DNA of 64,000 nucleotides from Bordetella parapertussis (GTDB lineage: Bacteria > Pseudomonadota > Gammaproteobacteria > Burkholderiales > Burkholderiaceae_A), in assembly GCA_945862305.1 (NCBI GenBank), contig CAMAXF010000001.1, positions 62,001 through 126,000 on the forward strand. The letters run 5' to 3'. This document shows, piece by piece, positions 10,200 to 19,384 of the stretch (the stretch's first letter is position 1; the number at the start of each line of letters is the position of its first letter). The notes under the pieces are model-generated. The model did no database searches, had not been told where the DNA came from, and saw only the letters and a program-made list of their open reading frames with translations. The translations under genes were made by a program, and so were the position numbers.

Positions 10200-10703
10200 A
10201 TGCCCATTCAAATTGGTCAGGCCCTTCCCAATTCCACCCTCTACGAGTTCATCGAAGAAGAGACCCCGGGCTGCGCCGTCGGCCCCAATGGCTTTCAGGT
10301 GTCTGACCTTGTTCGCGGAAAGAAGATTGTGATATTTGGCCTGCCAGGTGCCTTCACGCCCACCTGCTCGGCCAAGCATGCGCCCGGCTATGTGGCCCTT
10401 GCCGACCAGTTTTTTGCCAAAGGCGTTGATGAGATCTGGTGTATCGCCGTGAATGATGCCTTCGTCATGGGCACCTGGGGCCGAGAGCTCGGTACCCGTG
10501 GAAAGGTTCGCATGCTCGGTGATGGCAATGCCGAGTTCTCCAAGGCCATCGACATCACCCTGGACCTCACCGGCCGTGGCATGGGCATTCGCTCGAACCG
10601 CTACGCCATGATCGTTCAGGACGGCATCGTCCAAGACCTGGCCATTGAAGGCCCAGGAAAATTTGAAGTCAGCAGCGCAGAGGCGGTCCTCGCCAAGCTC
10701 TGA
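10200..10703 (+). CDS. Peroxiredoxin, Prx5 type
   Basis: Thiol peroxidase that reduces hydrogen peroxide and alkyl hydroperoxides, probably with glutaredoxin or thioredoxin. The 167-residue protein carries the peroxidatic motif PGAFTPTCSAKHAPG near residue 45-60, with the active-site cysteine after PTxx, typical of the AhpC/TSA Prx5 group. Two other cysteines (in PGCAV and WCIAV) could serve in resolution, but the family often uses one cysteine. The ATG at 10200 follows CGGAG; an open frame reaching upstream into ftsZ is not coding. A peroxiredoxin between ftsZ and lpxC is a known betaproteobacterial arrangement. Confidence 0.92.
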   Translation: MPIQIGQALPNSTLYEFIEEETPGCAVGPNGFQVSDLVRGKKIVIFGLPGAFTPTCSAKHAPGYVALADQFFAKGVDEIWCIAVNDAFVMGTWGRELGTRGKVRMLGDGNAEFSKAIDITLDLTGRGMGIRSNRYAMIVQDGIVQDLAIEGPGKFEVSSAEAVLAKL

Positions 10704-10715
10704 TCGCCAGCCTGC

Positions 10716-11627
10716 ATGCTTCGTCAGCGCACCCTCAAGACGCCGGTCTCTGTGGAAGGCATCGGCCTTCACAGTGGCCAGCGGGTGCGCCTGGGCCTGG
10801 TGCCCGCGCCCGCGGACCACGGCATTGTCTTTCGTCGAACCGACCTCACCGGCCCCAACGAGATTGCCTCTGGGGCCGCGTCCGTGGGCGACACTCGAAT
10901 GGCCTCCACCCTGGCCGATGGCCATGTCCGCGTCGCCACTGTGGAGCACCTCATGTCCGCCCTCTCGGGGATGGGCATCGACAATCTTACGGTGGAGGTC
11001 GATGCGGCCGAGATCCCCATCATGGATGGCAGCGCGGCGACCTTTGTTCACTTGATTCGAAGCAGCGGCGTGGAGGAGCAGTCGGCACCCAAGCGTTTTG
11101 TCGAGGTGCTCCAGCCCATCGAGGTGCGCGACGGCGACAAATGGGCACGGCTTGAGCCCTACTTTGGTTTTCGGCTCGACTTCACCATCGACTTCAAACA
11201 CCCGGCCGTGGACCAGACCGGCCAGGACGTCTCTGTGGATTTCGAGAAGAACGCCTTTGTCCAAGAGATTGCCCATGCACGCACCTTTGGATTTGTTCGG
11301 GATGTGGACCACCTGCGGGCCAAGGGGCTTGCCCTTGGAGGCAGCCTCGACAATGCCATCGTGGTGGATGACCACCGCATTCTGAACCCGGGCGGCCTGC
11401 GCCAGCCCAATGAGTTCGCCATGCACAAGGCACTCGATGCAATTGGCGACCTCTATCTCTTGGGCCGGCCCCTCATGGCCGCCTACCGTGCCTTCAAGTC
11501 GGGCCACGCCCTGAACAATCAGCTGCTGCGGGCGCTTTTGAGCCAGACGGATGCCTGGCGGGAGCGGTCTTTTGAAGACCTGGCCCATGCGCCGCCGGCC
11601 TGGGCTCGGCAGTGGTCCTGGGCCTAA
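10716..11627 (+). CDS. lpxC: LpxC, UDP-3-O-acyl-N-acetylglucosamine deacetylase
   Basis: Zinc enzyme of the committed step of lipid A synthesis. The 303-residue protein has the GLHSGQ start, the first zinc histidine in TVEHLMSAL near residue 76, and the second zinc site in [14 protein letters not shown] near residue 237, with the catalytic histidine in [11 protein letters not shown]. The length is normal. The gene is 12 bp from peroxiredoxin and its TAA is shared with the opposite-strand dciA stop through a CTAA overlap. The presence of lpxC shows an LPS outer membrane. Confidence 0.97.
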   Translation: MLRQRTLKTPVSVEGIGLHSGQRVRLGLVPAPADHGIVFRRTDLTGPNEIASGAASVGDTRMASTLADGHVRVATVEHLMSALSGMGIDNLTVEVDAAEIPIMDGSAATFVHLIRSSGVEEQSAPKRFVEVLQPIEVRDGDKWARLEPYFGFRLDFTIDFKHPAVDQTGQDVSVDFEKNAFVQEIAHARTFGFVRDVDHLRAKGLALGGSLDNAIVVDDHRILNPGGLRQPNEFAMHKALDAIGDLYLLGRPLMAAYRAFKSGHALNNQLLRALLSQTDAWRERSFEDLAHAPPAWARQWSWA

Positions 11628-12040
11628 GGGCCCGACAAGTCTCCACCCTCCAAGAGCGAATCGAGCAGTCGCTTTCGCGCCATGGCGGGCACGGGTGGGC
11701 GTGCGGGTGGCAGGGGCACCCCCGATTGTGTGATAGCCACTGGCGCGCGCACGTGAATCGACTGTAGGCCCAGCCCCATCGACTGGAGTTGAGACAGCAG
11801 TGGTGCGCTCACGAGCTTGAGCTTTGCGATGGCAGCCTGGTGCTGGGCCACCACGACCAGCCGAGACCCACGGATGCCCTGGCTGGGGTCGGACCGATGG
11901 GCGGAGAAGACGTGGCTGACCAGTGCGCCGTGGCCATTGCGCCGAAGCGCCTCCTGAACCTGCCGGGTCATGGCCTCGGCCTCCTGAAGTCGGTCGAAGC
12001 CAGGGATGGATCGCAGGGCGTCTTGGATCGGGCGCGTCAT
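11624..12040 (-). CDS. dciA: DciA-like DUF721 protein (probable DnaB helicase loader)
   Basis: Protein of 138 residues on the strand opposite to its neighbours. The N-terminal half has the DUF721 character: [10 protein letters not shown], the strand [20 protein letters not shown], and [18 protein letters not shown], followed by a proline-rich linker and a basic tail. DUF721/DciA proteins act as replicative helicase operators in bacteria that lack DnaC. The position between lpxC and secA is where betaproteobacteria keep this gene. Only moderate similarity can be judged by eye. It overlaps the lpxC stop by 4 bp and starts 25 bp from secA, divergently. Confidence 0.7.
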   Translation of the reverse strand: MTRPIQDALRSIPGFDRLQEAEAMTRQVQEALRRNGHGALVSHVFSAHRSDPSQGIRGSRLVVVAQHQAAIAKLKLVSAPLLSQLQSMGLGLQSIHVRAPVAITQSGVPLPPARPPVPAMARKRLLDSLLEGGDLSGP

Positions 12041-12065
12041 GGCCTCATGCTACGCTAGCACCCCT

Positions 12066-14741
12066 ATGTTTAGTCGACTCCTTGCTTCGGTCTTCGGCAG
12101 CCGAAATGACCGCCTGCTGAAGAAGTACCAGTCCCGCGTGGCCCTCATCAACGCCCAAGAGCCGGCCCTCCAAGCCCTCTCTGATGAGGCCCTTCGGGCC
12201 AAGACAGACGACTTTCGGGCGCGCATTGCCGAAGGGGCCAGTCTGGACAGTCTGCTGGTGGAGGCCTTCGCGGTCTGCCGAGAGGCAGGTCGGCGTGCCC
12301 TGGGCATGCGGCACTTCGATGTCCAGTTGGTGGGTGGCATGGTGCTCCACGAGGGCAAGATCTCTGAGATGCGCACGGGCGAGGGAAAGACCCTGGTGGC
12401 CACCCTGCCCACCTACCTCAATGCATTGGCGGGCAAGGGTGTCCATGTGGTCACCGTCAATGAATACCTGGCACGTCGAGATGCGGAATGGATGGGCCGC
12501 CTCTACGGCTTCCTTGGACTGACCACCGGCATCAATTTGTCGGGCCTGTCATCTGAAGAAAAGCATGCGGCCTATCAGGCCGACATCACCTACGGCACCA
12601 ACAACGAGTTTGGCTTCGATTACCTCCGTGACAACATGGTCACCGAGCGGGCCAAGCGATCCCAGCGCGGACTTTTCTTTGCCGTGGTTGACGAGGTTGA
12701 TTCCATCCTCATCGATGAGGCCCGCACACCCCTGATCATTTCAGGCCAGGCCGACGACAGCACCCAGCTTTACCAGCAGCTCAATGGGCTGCCAGCCATG
12801 CTCAACCCACAGCCCACCGAGGACGGCCCCGGCGATTACTTTGTGGATGAGAAGTCCCGGCAGCTTCACCTCTCGGATGCCGGCTTCGAGAAGGCCGAGC
12901 AGCTGCTGGCCGAGCGTGGGCTGGTGCCCGAGGGGGCCAGCCTCTACGACTCGGCGCAGGTCTCCTTGCTCCACCATCTGCTGTCGGCCCTTCGGGCCCA
13001 TGCGCTCTATCACCGAGACCAGCACTATGTGGTGCAGGCAGGGCAGGTGGTGATCGTCGATGAGTTCACCGGCCGGCTCATGCCCGGCCGGCGTTGGTCT
13101 GATGGCCTGCACCAGGCCGTGGAGGCCAAGGAGCAGGTGGCCATTGAGCCCGAGAACCAGACTCTGGCCTCCATCACCTTCCAGAATTATTTCCGCATGT
13201 ACGCGAAGCTTGCGGGCATGACGGGCACGGCCGACACCGAGGCCTTTGAGTTTCAACAGATCTATGGGCTGGAGACCGTCATCGTTCCCACCCACCGCCC
13301 CATGGTGCGGCGAGATCTTCAAGACCAGATCTATCGGTCCGACGAAGAAAAGTTCGAGGCCATTCTTGCGGACATTCGACGCTGCCATGCGTCAGGACAG
13401 CCGGTGCTGGTGGGCACCACGTCGATCGAAAATTCCGAGCGCATCTCTGAGCAACTGACGGCCGCGGGCCTGTCTCACCAGGTGCTCAACGCCAAGCAGC
13501 ATGAGCGTGAGGCCGAGATTGTGGCCAATGCTGGACGCCCGGGCATGATCACCATTGCCACCAACATGGCTGGCCGAGGCACCGACATTGTTCTGGGTGG
13601 CCGCCCCGATGCACCCGACTGGCAGGCCCTGCACGACCAAGTGCTGGCCGCGGGTGGCCTTCACATCATCGGCACGGAGCGGCATGAGTCACGCCGCATC
13701 GACAACCAATTGCGTGGACGCGCAGGCCGTCAAGGCGACCCAGGGTCTTCTCGGTTTTATCTCTCGATGGACGACCCCCTGCTGCGCATTTTTGCGGGCG
13801 AGCGGATGAAGTCCATCATGGCCCGTCTGGGGGTGCCGCGCGGTGAGCCCATCGAGGCCGGCATGGTGTCCCGCTCTATTGAGAGTGCCCAGCGCAAGGT
13901 CGAGAACCGCAACTTCGAGATTCGCAAGCAGCTCCTGGAGTACGACAACGTGGCCAATGAGCAGCGCCAGATGATCTACGCCCAGCGCAATGAGGTGCTG
14001 GAATCGGAAGACTTGAATGCCTTCGTGGGCGGGCTTCGGCATGGGGCATTGACAGAACTGGCCCGGCTGCACGTTCCCATGGAGAGCATCGAGGAGCAGT
14101 GGGATCTCCCCAGCCTGGAGCAGGCCCTTCGCGAGCAGTATCGGCTGGACGTTCCCTTGGTGAGCCTGCTCGAGACCGAGGACGAACTCGATGACGAGGA
14201 CCTTGTGGCCCGGGTCTGCGAGGCGGCCGACAAGGCCTACCAGGACAAACTGAGCCAGCTGCCACCGGGTGTTTTTCTGGAGTTCGAGCGCTCGGTCTTG
14301 CTGCAGCACATCGATGCCCACTGGCGTGAGCACCTGGCCGCACTGGATCACCTGCGTCAGGGCATCCACCTGAGGGGCTATGCCCAGAAGGACCCCAAAC
14401 AGGAATACAAGCGTGAGGCGTTCGGGCTCTTTGAGCAGTTGCTGGGTCGTGTCCGGGACGATGTCACCCGCACCCTTCTGAATGTTCAAGTGGCCACCGA
14501 GGAAGAGGTTGCCCAGGCGGCTCAGGCCGCAGCCCCGGCGGAGCCCAAGGCGGTGTCCTACACCCATGCCGATTTCGAGGGCGTCCCTGTGCCAGACGAT
14601 GCTGTTGCAAGCCCCGACGCGCAGCCCGAATCCGAGCCCGCGGTGCCGACGCGGCGCAGCTTTCCAAAGGTGGGCCGCAACGACCCTTGTCCCTGTGGCT
14701 CGGGCAAGAAGTACAAGCAGTGCCACGGGGCGCTGAGTTAG
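12066..14741 (+). CDS. secA: SecA, preprotein translocase ATPase
   Basis: Motor ATPase that drives secretory proteins through SecYEG. The 891-residue protein has the Walker A motif MRTGEGKT at residues 102-109, [19 protein letters not shown], the second nucleotide domain with [13 protein letters not shown] and [15 protein letters not shown], and a C-terminal SEC-C zinc motif ([13 protein letters not shown]) for SecB and lipid binding. I choose ATG 12066; an upstream open stretch overlaps dciA and is not SecA-like. There is no clear Shine-Dalgarno, but a -10-like hexamer lies just upstream. The stop overlaps the argJ start by one base. Confidence 0.98.
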   Translation: MFSRLLASVFGSRNDRLLKKYQSRVALINAQEPALQALSDEALRAKTDDFRARIAEGASLDSLLVEAFAVCREAGRRALGMRHFDVQLVGGMVLHEGKISEMRTGEGKTLVATLPTYLNALAGKGVHVVTVNEYLARRDAEWMGRLYGFLGLTTGINLSGLSSEEKHAAYQADITYGTNNEFGFDYLRDNMVTERAKRSQRGLFFAVVDEVDSILIDEARTPLIISGQADDSTQLYQQLNGLPAMLNPQPTEDGPGDYFVDEKSRQLHLSDAGFEKAEQLLAERGLVPEGASLYDSAQVSLLHHLLSALRAHALYHRDQHYVVQAGQVVIVDEFTGRLMPGRRWSDGLHQAVEAKEQVAIEPENQTLASITFQNYFRMYAKLAGMTGTADTEAFEFQQIYGLETVIVPTHRPMVRRDLQDQIYRSDEEKFEAILADIRRCHASGQPVLVGTTSIENSERISEQLTAAGLSHQVLNAKQHEREAEIVANAGRPGMITIATNMAGRGTDIVLGGRPDAPDWQALHDQVLAAGGLHIIGTERHESRRIDNQLRGRAGRQGDPGSSRFYLSMDDPLLRIFAGERMKSIMARLGVPRGEPIEAGMVSRSIESAQRKVENRNFEIRKQLLEYDNVANEQRQMIYAQRNEVLESEDLNAFVGGLRHGALTELARLHVPMESIEEQWDLPSLEQALREQYRLDVPLVSLLETEDELDDEDLVARVCEAADKAYQDKLSQLPPGVFLEFERSVLLQHIDAHWREHLAALDHLRQGIHLRGYAQKDPKQEYKREAFGLFEQLLGRVRDDVTRTLLNVQVATEEEVAQAAQAAAPAEPKAVSYTHADFEGVPVPDDAVASPDAQPESEPAVPTRRSFPKVGRNDPCPCGSGKKYKQCHGALS

Positions 14742-15976
14742 TGCCCGTTCAACTCCCGCCACCCGATCGAGCCTCGCTGCTCCCTGTGGCGGGGGTCTCT
14801 CTCTCCGTGGTGAGTGCCGGCATTCGGAAGTCTGGCCGGAAAGACCTTCTCGTCATGCGGCTCGCCGAGGGCAGCACGGTGGCAGGTGTCTTCACCCAGA
14901 ATGCCTTTTGTGCGGCGCCAGTTCAGGTCTGCCGGTCCCACCTTGCCAGCGGGCAAGCCATCCGGGCTCTGGTGGTCAACACCGGCTGCGCCAATGCGGG
15001 AACCGGCCGGCAAGGCCTCTTGAATGCCCAGCAGACCTGTGAGTGGGTGGCGCAGTCCCTGGGCGTGGCGGCCGAGCAGGTCCTGCCGTTCTCCACGGGG
15101 GTGATTCTGGAACACCTTCCCATGGACAAACTTCAGGCGGGGCTCGCGCAGGCGGCCGCTGCCCCCGAGGCCGATTGGCTCGATGCCGCGCAGGCCATCA
15201 TGACCACCGACACCCAGCCCAAGGCCATGAGCCGGCGGGTGCGCCTCTCGAATGGTGAGGTGGTCATCACGGGCATCTCCAAAGGGGCCGGCATGATTCG
15301 TCCCAACATGGCGACCATGCTGGGCTACATGGCCACCGATGCCGCCATGGACACGGCAGTCCTGGCGGCACTCACGCGTGCCGCAGCCGATCGTTCCTTC
15401 AATGCCATCACGGTCGATGGTGACACCTCGACCAACGACTCCTATGTCGCGGTGGCCACGGGCCAGTCGGGCGTGGTCCTGTCACCCCATGGAGAAGGGC
15501 AGGCCGCAGCCGACTGGACTCTTTTTGAGGCCGCCTGGTTTGAACTGGCCGAGGGCCTTGCCCAGGCCATCGTTCGAGATGGTGAGGGCGCCACGAAATT
15601 CATGACCATCCGGGTTCAGGATGCTGGCTCGGCCTCGGAGGCGCGGCAGGTGGCTTATGCCGTGGCCCACTCCCCGCTGGTGAAGACGGCCTTCTTTGCC
15701 AGCGACCCCAATCTGGGTCGCATCCTGGCGGCCGTGGGCTACAGCGGCCTGCCGGACTTCGACACCAACCGGGTCTCGGTGCGGATCAATGGCCTGCTGG
15801 TGGCCCAAGACGGTGGACGCGCACCGAGTTACACTGAGGCCGATGGCCAGGCCGCCATGGTGCCTGCAGAGATTGAGGTGGCGATTCGGTTGGGCCGTGG
15901 GCAGTCGTCGGCCACCATCTGGACCTGTGACCTCTCTCACGATTACGTCACGATCAATGCCGACTATCGATCCTGA
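14741..15976 (+). CDS. argJ: ArgJ, glutamate N-acetyltransferase / amino-acid acetyltransferase
   Basis: Recycles acetyl groups between N-acetylornithine and glutamate in arginine synthesis. The 411-residue precursor self-cleaves into two chains before a threonine; that residue is T192 in [17 protein letters not shown] just before it and the C-terminal [15 protein letters not shown] are family marks. GTG at 14741 overlaps the secA stop by one base and gives a normal length; an open frame upstream runs inside secA. The 3' end overlaps the DUF815 ATPase by 20 bp. Confidence 0.95.
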   Translation: MPVQLPPPDRASLLPVAGVSLSVVSAGIRKSGRKDLLVMRLAEGSTVAGVFTQNAFCAAPVQVCRSHLASGQAIRALVVNTGCANAGTGRQGLLNAQQTCEWVAQSLGVAAEQVLPFSTGVILEHLPMDKLQAGLAQAAAAPEADWLDAAQAIMTTDTQPKAMSRRVRLSNGEVVITGISKGAGMIRPNMATMLGYMATDAAMDTAVLAALTRAAADRSFNAITVDGDTSTNDSYVAVATGQSGVVLSPHGEGQAAADWTLFEAAWFELAEGLAQAIVRDGEGATKFMTIRVQDAGSASEARQVAYAVAHSPLVKTAFFASDPNLGRILAAVGYSGLPDFDTNRVSVRINGLLVAQDGGRAPSYTEADGQAAMVPAEIEVAIRLGRGQSSATIWTCDLSHDYVTINADYRS

Positions 15977-16853
15977 CTCAGAGTGGCGTGCGAGCCTGGT
16001 GCGGGTGCTGCACAAGCTCGACGCCATGCTGCCGCAGCCACCAGCACCCGTCGATTTTTCGAGCCAATGGGCCTTTCGTTGGGTTCGCCGTCCGGCAGCC
16101 CTGGGGTCCACGGCGGCCCTCGTGCCGGTGCAGCACTTTGCAAGCATTTCGCTGAACGATCTCTGCCACATTGAGTCCCAGGCCGAGCGTGTGGTTCGCA
16201 ACACGGAGCAGTTCGTGTCGGGCCGACCGGCGAACAATGTCCTGCTCACCGGTGCCAGGGGTACTGGTAAGTCATCCCTGGTGAGGGCCTGCCTCATGGC
16301 CTACGGTGAGAGAGGCCTGCGCCTCATCGAGGTGGACAAGTCCGACATGGTCGATCTGCCCGAGATCGCCGACCAGGTTCATGGTCGGCCAGAGCGTTTC
16401 ATTCTGTTCTGTGACGACCTCTCCTTCGAGACAGGCGACGCCGCCTACAAGGCACTCAAGACCGTTCTCGATGGAGGCTTGTCTGCCCAGGCCGACAACC
16501 TGTTGGTCTATGCAACCTCCAATCGTCGGCATCTCATGAGTGAGTCGATGCGAGACAACTTGTCGGCCCACACCGATGCTGATGGCGAGATTCATCCTGG
16601 TGAGACGGTGGAGGAACGCATCTCGCTCTCGGAGCGTTTTGGCCTCTGGGTGTCCTTTCACAGCTTCAGCCAGGCCCACTACCTGGACATCGTCTCGCAT
16701 TGGCTCTCTGTGCATGGGGTTCCTGCGGCCCACCATGAGGCGGCCCGGCGAGAGGCCCTCCAGTGGGCCACCGCGCGGGGGTCGCGCTCTGGCCGAGTGG
16801 CCCTTGCCTTTGCCAAGGACTGGGCCGCTGGCCACCATGGACACAAGGCCTGA
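15957..16853 (+). CDS. DUF815 AAA-type ATPase, function unknown
   Basis: Protein of 298 residues with the DUF815 layout: an N-terminal helical part, Walker [14 protein letters not shown] near residue 100, Walker [12 protein letters not shown] near residue 155, then [10 protein letters not shown] and [10 protein letters not shown]. The family is a widespread ATP-binding protein without a settled role. The start at 15957 lies inside argJ (20 bp overlap) and gives the usual length; an open frame further upstream is an argJ shadow. It forms a unit with argJ and the following Nudix gene, which it overlaps by 17 bp. Confidence 0.88.
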   Translation: MPTIDPDSEWRASLVRVLHKLDAMLPQPPAPVDFSSQWAFRWVRRPAALGSTAALVPVQHFASISLNDLCHIESQAERVVRNTEQFVSGRPANNVLLTGARGTGKSSLVRACLMAYGERGLRLIEVDKSDMVDLPEIADQVHGRPERFILFCDDLSFETGDAAYKALKTVLDGGLSAQADNLLVYATSNRRHLMSESMRDNLSAHTDADGEIHPGETVEERISLSERFGLWVSFHSFSQAHYLDIVSHWLSVHGVPAAHHEAARREALQWATARGSRSGRVALAFAKDWAAGHHGHKA

Positions 16854-17307
16854 ACTCCTTGTGGTGGCGGGGCTGATCCTCTCCGAGGATCAGCAACAAG
16901 TATTACTGGCCAGTCGACCGCTCGGCAAAGTCTATGCAGGCTGGTGGGAATGCCCGGGTGGCAAACAGGAGCCCAACGAATCACTCGAGGACGCCCTGGC
17001 CCGCGAGCTTCAAGAGGAGTTGGGCCTGTCGGTGGAGGAGGCCAGCCCTGGCTGGTCGGCCACACATGCCTACAGCCATGCCCATGTGAGGCTTCATTTC
17101 TTTTGGGTCACACGCTGGAGGGCTGCGGGCCAGTTCATGCAACTGGCCGCAGAGGCCGGACTGGAGGGACAGCAGTTGTGCTGGATTCGCCTGGATGGAC
17201 CGGCACCGTTTCCCATCCTTCCAGCCACCCTGCCCGCGCTAGAGCGGGCTAGAAGTCACAGAGCGTCAGTTCGAAGGCCGTATGGCCCGCGATGGGCTGC
17301 AGCTTGA
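16837..17307 (+). CDS. mutT: Nudix hydrolase, MutT type (8-oxo-dGTP diphosphatase)
   Basis: Probably removes oxidised nucleotides (8-oxo-dGTP) from the pool. The 156-residue protein starts at ATG 16837 and contains a perfect Nudix box from GGKQEPNES to RELQEELGL (about residues 39-62), followed by HAYSHAHVRLHFF. This fits MutT better than RppH, which is at 24744. The C-terminal 20 or so residues are arginine-rich and read antisense through the end of zapD, as if the original stop was lost; 59 bp overlap. Specific substrate is inferred. Confidence 0.85.
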   Translation: MDTRPELLVVAGLILSEDQQQVLLASRPLGKVYAGWWECPGGKQEPNESLEDALARELQEELGLSVEEASPGWSATHAYSHAHVRLHFFWVTRWRAAGQFMQLAAEAGLEGQQLCWIRLDGPAPFPILPATLPALERARSHRASVRRPYGPRWAAA

Positions 17308-18043
17308 GGGATGCATCGAGCTTGCGGAATCGGATGGCCACCACGTACTTGTTTGAACTGACATCACAGACAAGCTCTTGTGGATCGCCAGTCTCGATGC
17401 GTATCAGGCGAATCTGCTGGCCACTGAGGCTGAGCTCGAAGGAGCCATTCTGTGCGTCGTAGGCTGCGGGCGATGCGCCTTGGCGCAGCAGCTTGAGGCC
17501 GAGGTCGACCGCGTCGAGCAGCGGCTGAAGTGGCTGAACCCATTCCTCGAGGGCCCCTCGGCGGCTGGTCCCATCTCGTTTGAGCCAGACAGACAGGGCT
17601 GGGAGGTCGAAGCCGCAGTTGCCTGCTGGGATGCCCGCTCGGCCCTTGATGGCCATGAGGAACTCGAGCTCATTCATGTGGGCACCGAGGCGGAGCCGAA
17701 CGTCGCCTAGGGCTGCAAAGATGGCACCGATCTCGCCAATGACCGCCTGGAGCCGATCGTTGGAGACATCGGGAAGCCCCTCGAACTTGGCGAGTTGCTG
17801 CCGCTGGCGCTCAAGCTCTTGGAGCAATTCGTTCTTGATGTCGCTGCGGTTCGAGAGAAGGTCGTAGAGCTCGAAGAGGGTGGCCAGGGCTGCCTCGTGG
17901 GATGCGGAGCAGTCTTGCTTCATGAGCAGGCCGTAGCGGTGGCTCAGGCATTCAAGCCGAAGCATGGTCCTGACCCGCTCGTTGCAGGGAAACTCAAAGA
18001 CCTGAAGGCCTGCAGTGGCGTGCGGATCGACAGAAGAGTCCAT
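17249..18043 (-). CDS. zapD: ZapD, FtsZ-bundling cell division factor
   Basis: Cytoplasmic protein that cross-links FtsZ filaments. The 264-residue product begins FEFPCNERVRTMLRLECL after a short lead, the ZapD (DUF1342) signature, and has the all-helical first domain and the later YDAQNGSFELSLSGQQIRL beta part. I place the start at ATG 18043; an upstream extension in the same frame lacks similarity. It is the last gene of the ispB-to-zapD minus-strand series, right after coaE. The yacG gene that often sits between zapD and the Nudix gene is not present. Confidence 0.9.
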   Translation of the reverse strand: MDSSVDPHATAGLQVFEFPCNERVRTMLRLECLSHRYGLLMKQDCSASHEAALATLFELYDLLSNRSDIKNELLQELERQRQQLAKFEGLPDVSNDRLQAVIGEIGAIFAALGDVRLRLGAHMNELEFLMAIKGRAGIPAGNCGFDLPALSVWLKRDGTSRRGALEEWVQPLQPLLDAVDLGLKLLRQGASPAAYDAQNGSFELSLSGQQIRLIRIETGDPQELVCDVSSNKYVVAIRFRKLDASLKLQPIAGHTAFELTLCDF

Positions 18044-18062
18044 CCGCGCATTATGTCTGATC

Positions 18063-18695
18063 TCAGCTGGAATGGGCCGTCGCATCGTCTTTGAGCTGGG
18101 TGTGGAGGGCGACCACGCGCTGGTCGAGCACAGCCGGGCTGCCCTCATTGTAAAGGATGTGGTCGGCGCCTGCAGCCCGGGTCTGATCATCAGACTGGCG
18201 CTGGAGAATGCCTTCGAGGACATCCGTGGGCATGGGCGAGCGGCGGTCGAGCCGATCCAGCCTTGACTGCATCGGTGCGGTGATGGTCACGACTCGCCAG
18301 ACCCAGTCTGGCCGTTGGAATCCGTGAATCTCAAACCAGAGCGGCACCACGTAGACCAGGTAAGGCGCCGTGCAGGACTGAAAGAATGCCTGTGCACGTG
18401 CTTGAACCCTCGGGTGCAGGATGGCCTCCAGGGCTTGTCGCGCCTGCGGCGATCGGAAAATAAGGTCTCGCATGACAGCACGGTTCAGGCTGCCATCCGG
18501 GCAGGCCACCTCGGAGCCCCAGCGCGAGATGATATCGGCCATGGCCTCTCCGCGACTTGCCGTGAGCTGACGAGAGATGTCGTCTGCATCGAGGCAGGGC
18601 ACACCGAGCCGCTCGAAGCTGGTCATGGCCATGGACTTTCCGGACCCAATCCCGCCGGTGAGCACGACGACTCGGGCGGGAGCGGCCTTGGTCAT
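18063..18695 (-). CDS. coaE: CoaE, dephospho-CoA kinase
   Basis: Last enzyme of coenzyme A synthesis; phosphorylates dephospho-CoA. The 210-residue protein has the P-loop LTGGIGSGKSMAM near residue 12, the acceptor-binding DADDISRQLT, HPRVQARAQAF, and VPLWFEI. The start at 18695 forms an ATGA overlap with the end of the prepilin peptidase gene; a longer open frame upstream is a shadow of that gene. Ordinary length and no defects. Confidence 0.94.
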   Translation of the reverse strand: MTKAAPARVVVLTGGIGSGKSMAMTSFERLGVPCLDADDISRQLTASRGEAMADIISRWGSEVACPDGSLNRAVMRDLIFRSPQARQALEAILHPRVQARAQAFFQSCTAPYLVYVVPLWFEIHGFQRPDWVWRVVTITAPMQSRLDRLDRRSPMPTDVLEGILQRQSDDQTRAAGADHILYNEGSPAVLDQRVVALHTQLKDDATAHSS

Positions 18696-19384
18696 AATGT
18701 GAGCAGTGGGGTGAGTAGACCGCCGATGCAGAGCGCTGGGCCGAAGGGCAGCTGGGTTTGGCCCGACCACTTCTGGCGCCAGAGGCCCCAGGCCACCAGC
18801 GGCAGCATCAGCAGGGCCCCGAGGCCCATTGCGGCGAAGGGTGTCAGGGGACCGAGCCAGGCACCCAGGGCCGCCAGGAGTGCGAGGTCTCCACGGCCCA
18901 TTGGGGCATCTTGGGATGTGCGCCGAGGCCAGGCCCGGATGATAAATGCCACCAGGCCGGCACCAAGCAGCGCACCCGCAAGTGAGGCCGCGGGGGTCGT
19001 GGGCCAGCCTGGGAGCAGGCTGGCCGCCAAGCCCACGCCCAGGAGCCCCCACGTGATGCGGTTGGGCAGCAACTGGGTGAGCAGATCGATTCGGGAGGCC
19101 GCCATGAGGCCGCTGACCAAGAGGGTCAGGGCCAAGGCCATGGATGGCGTGGTGGTGGGCAGGCTCTCCGCGAGTAGTCCGATCAGCAGCCCGACCATGG
19201 TGGCCAGCGCCGCCCAACCAGCATTAAGTTGCGAGGCGGATTGGCTCAGGTCGGACGAGACCCAGCGAACGAGTTCTGTCCGGCTCCAGCGAAGCCACAA
19301 GGCCAGCATGGCGGGCATGAGGGCGGCCATGAACAGGGGTGTGCCAATCGTGGCCATGCCGCTCGGTATTGACCACTCATTCAT
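18692..19384 (-). CDS. A24 prepilin peptidase, catalytic domain only (PilD-like)
   Basis: Integral membrane aspartyl peptidase of 230 residues. Two active-site aspartates are visible: in SRIDLLTQLLPNRIT and in the GxGD motif MGRGDLALLAALGAWLG. Standard PilD/GspO enzymes are near 270-290 residues and begin with a cytoplasmic methyltransferase domain with a four-cysteine motif. Here that part is absent, with no CxxC pair anywhere. The context (CorC-like, coaE, zapD) is where betaproteobacteria keep pilB-pilC-pilD, but pilB and pilC are gone. It overlaps the CorC-like gene by 8 bp. It may still cut pilin leaders but is unlikely to N-methylate them. Confidence 0.88.
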   Translation of the reverse strand: MNEWSIPSGMATIGTPLFMAALMPAMLALWLRWSRTELVRWVSSDLSQSASQLNAGWAALATMVGLLIGLLAESLPTTTPSMALALTLLVSGLMAASRIDLLTQLLPNRITWGLLGVGLAASLLPGWPTTPAASLAGALLGAGLVAFIIRAWPRRTSQDAPMGRGDLALLAALGAWLGPLTPFAAMGLGALLMLPLVAWGLWRQKWSGQTQLPFGPALCIGGLLTPLLTL

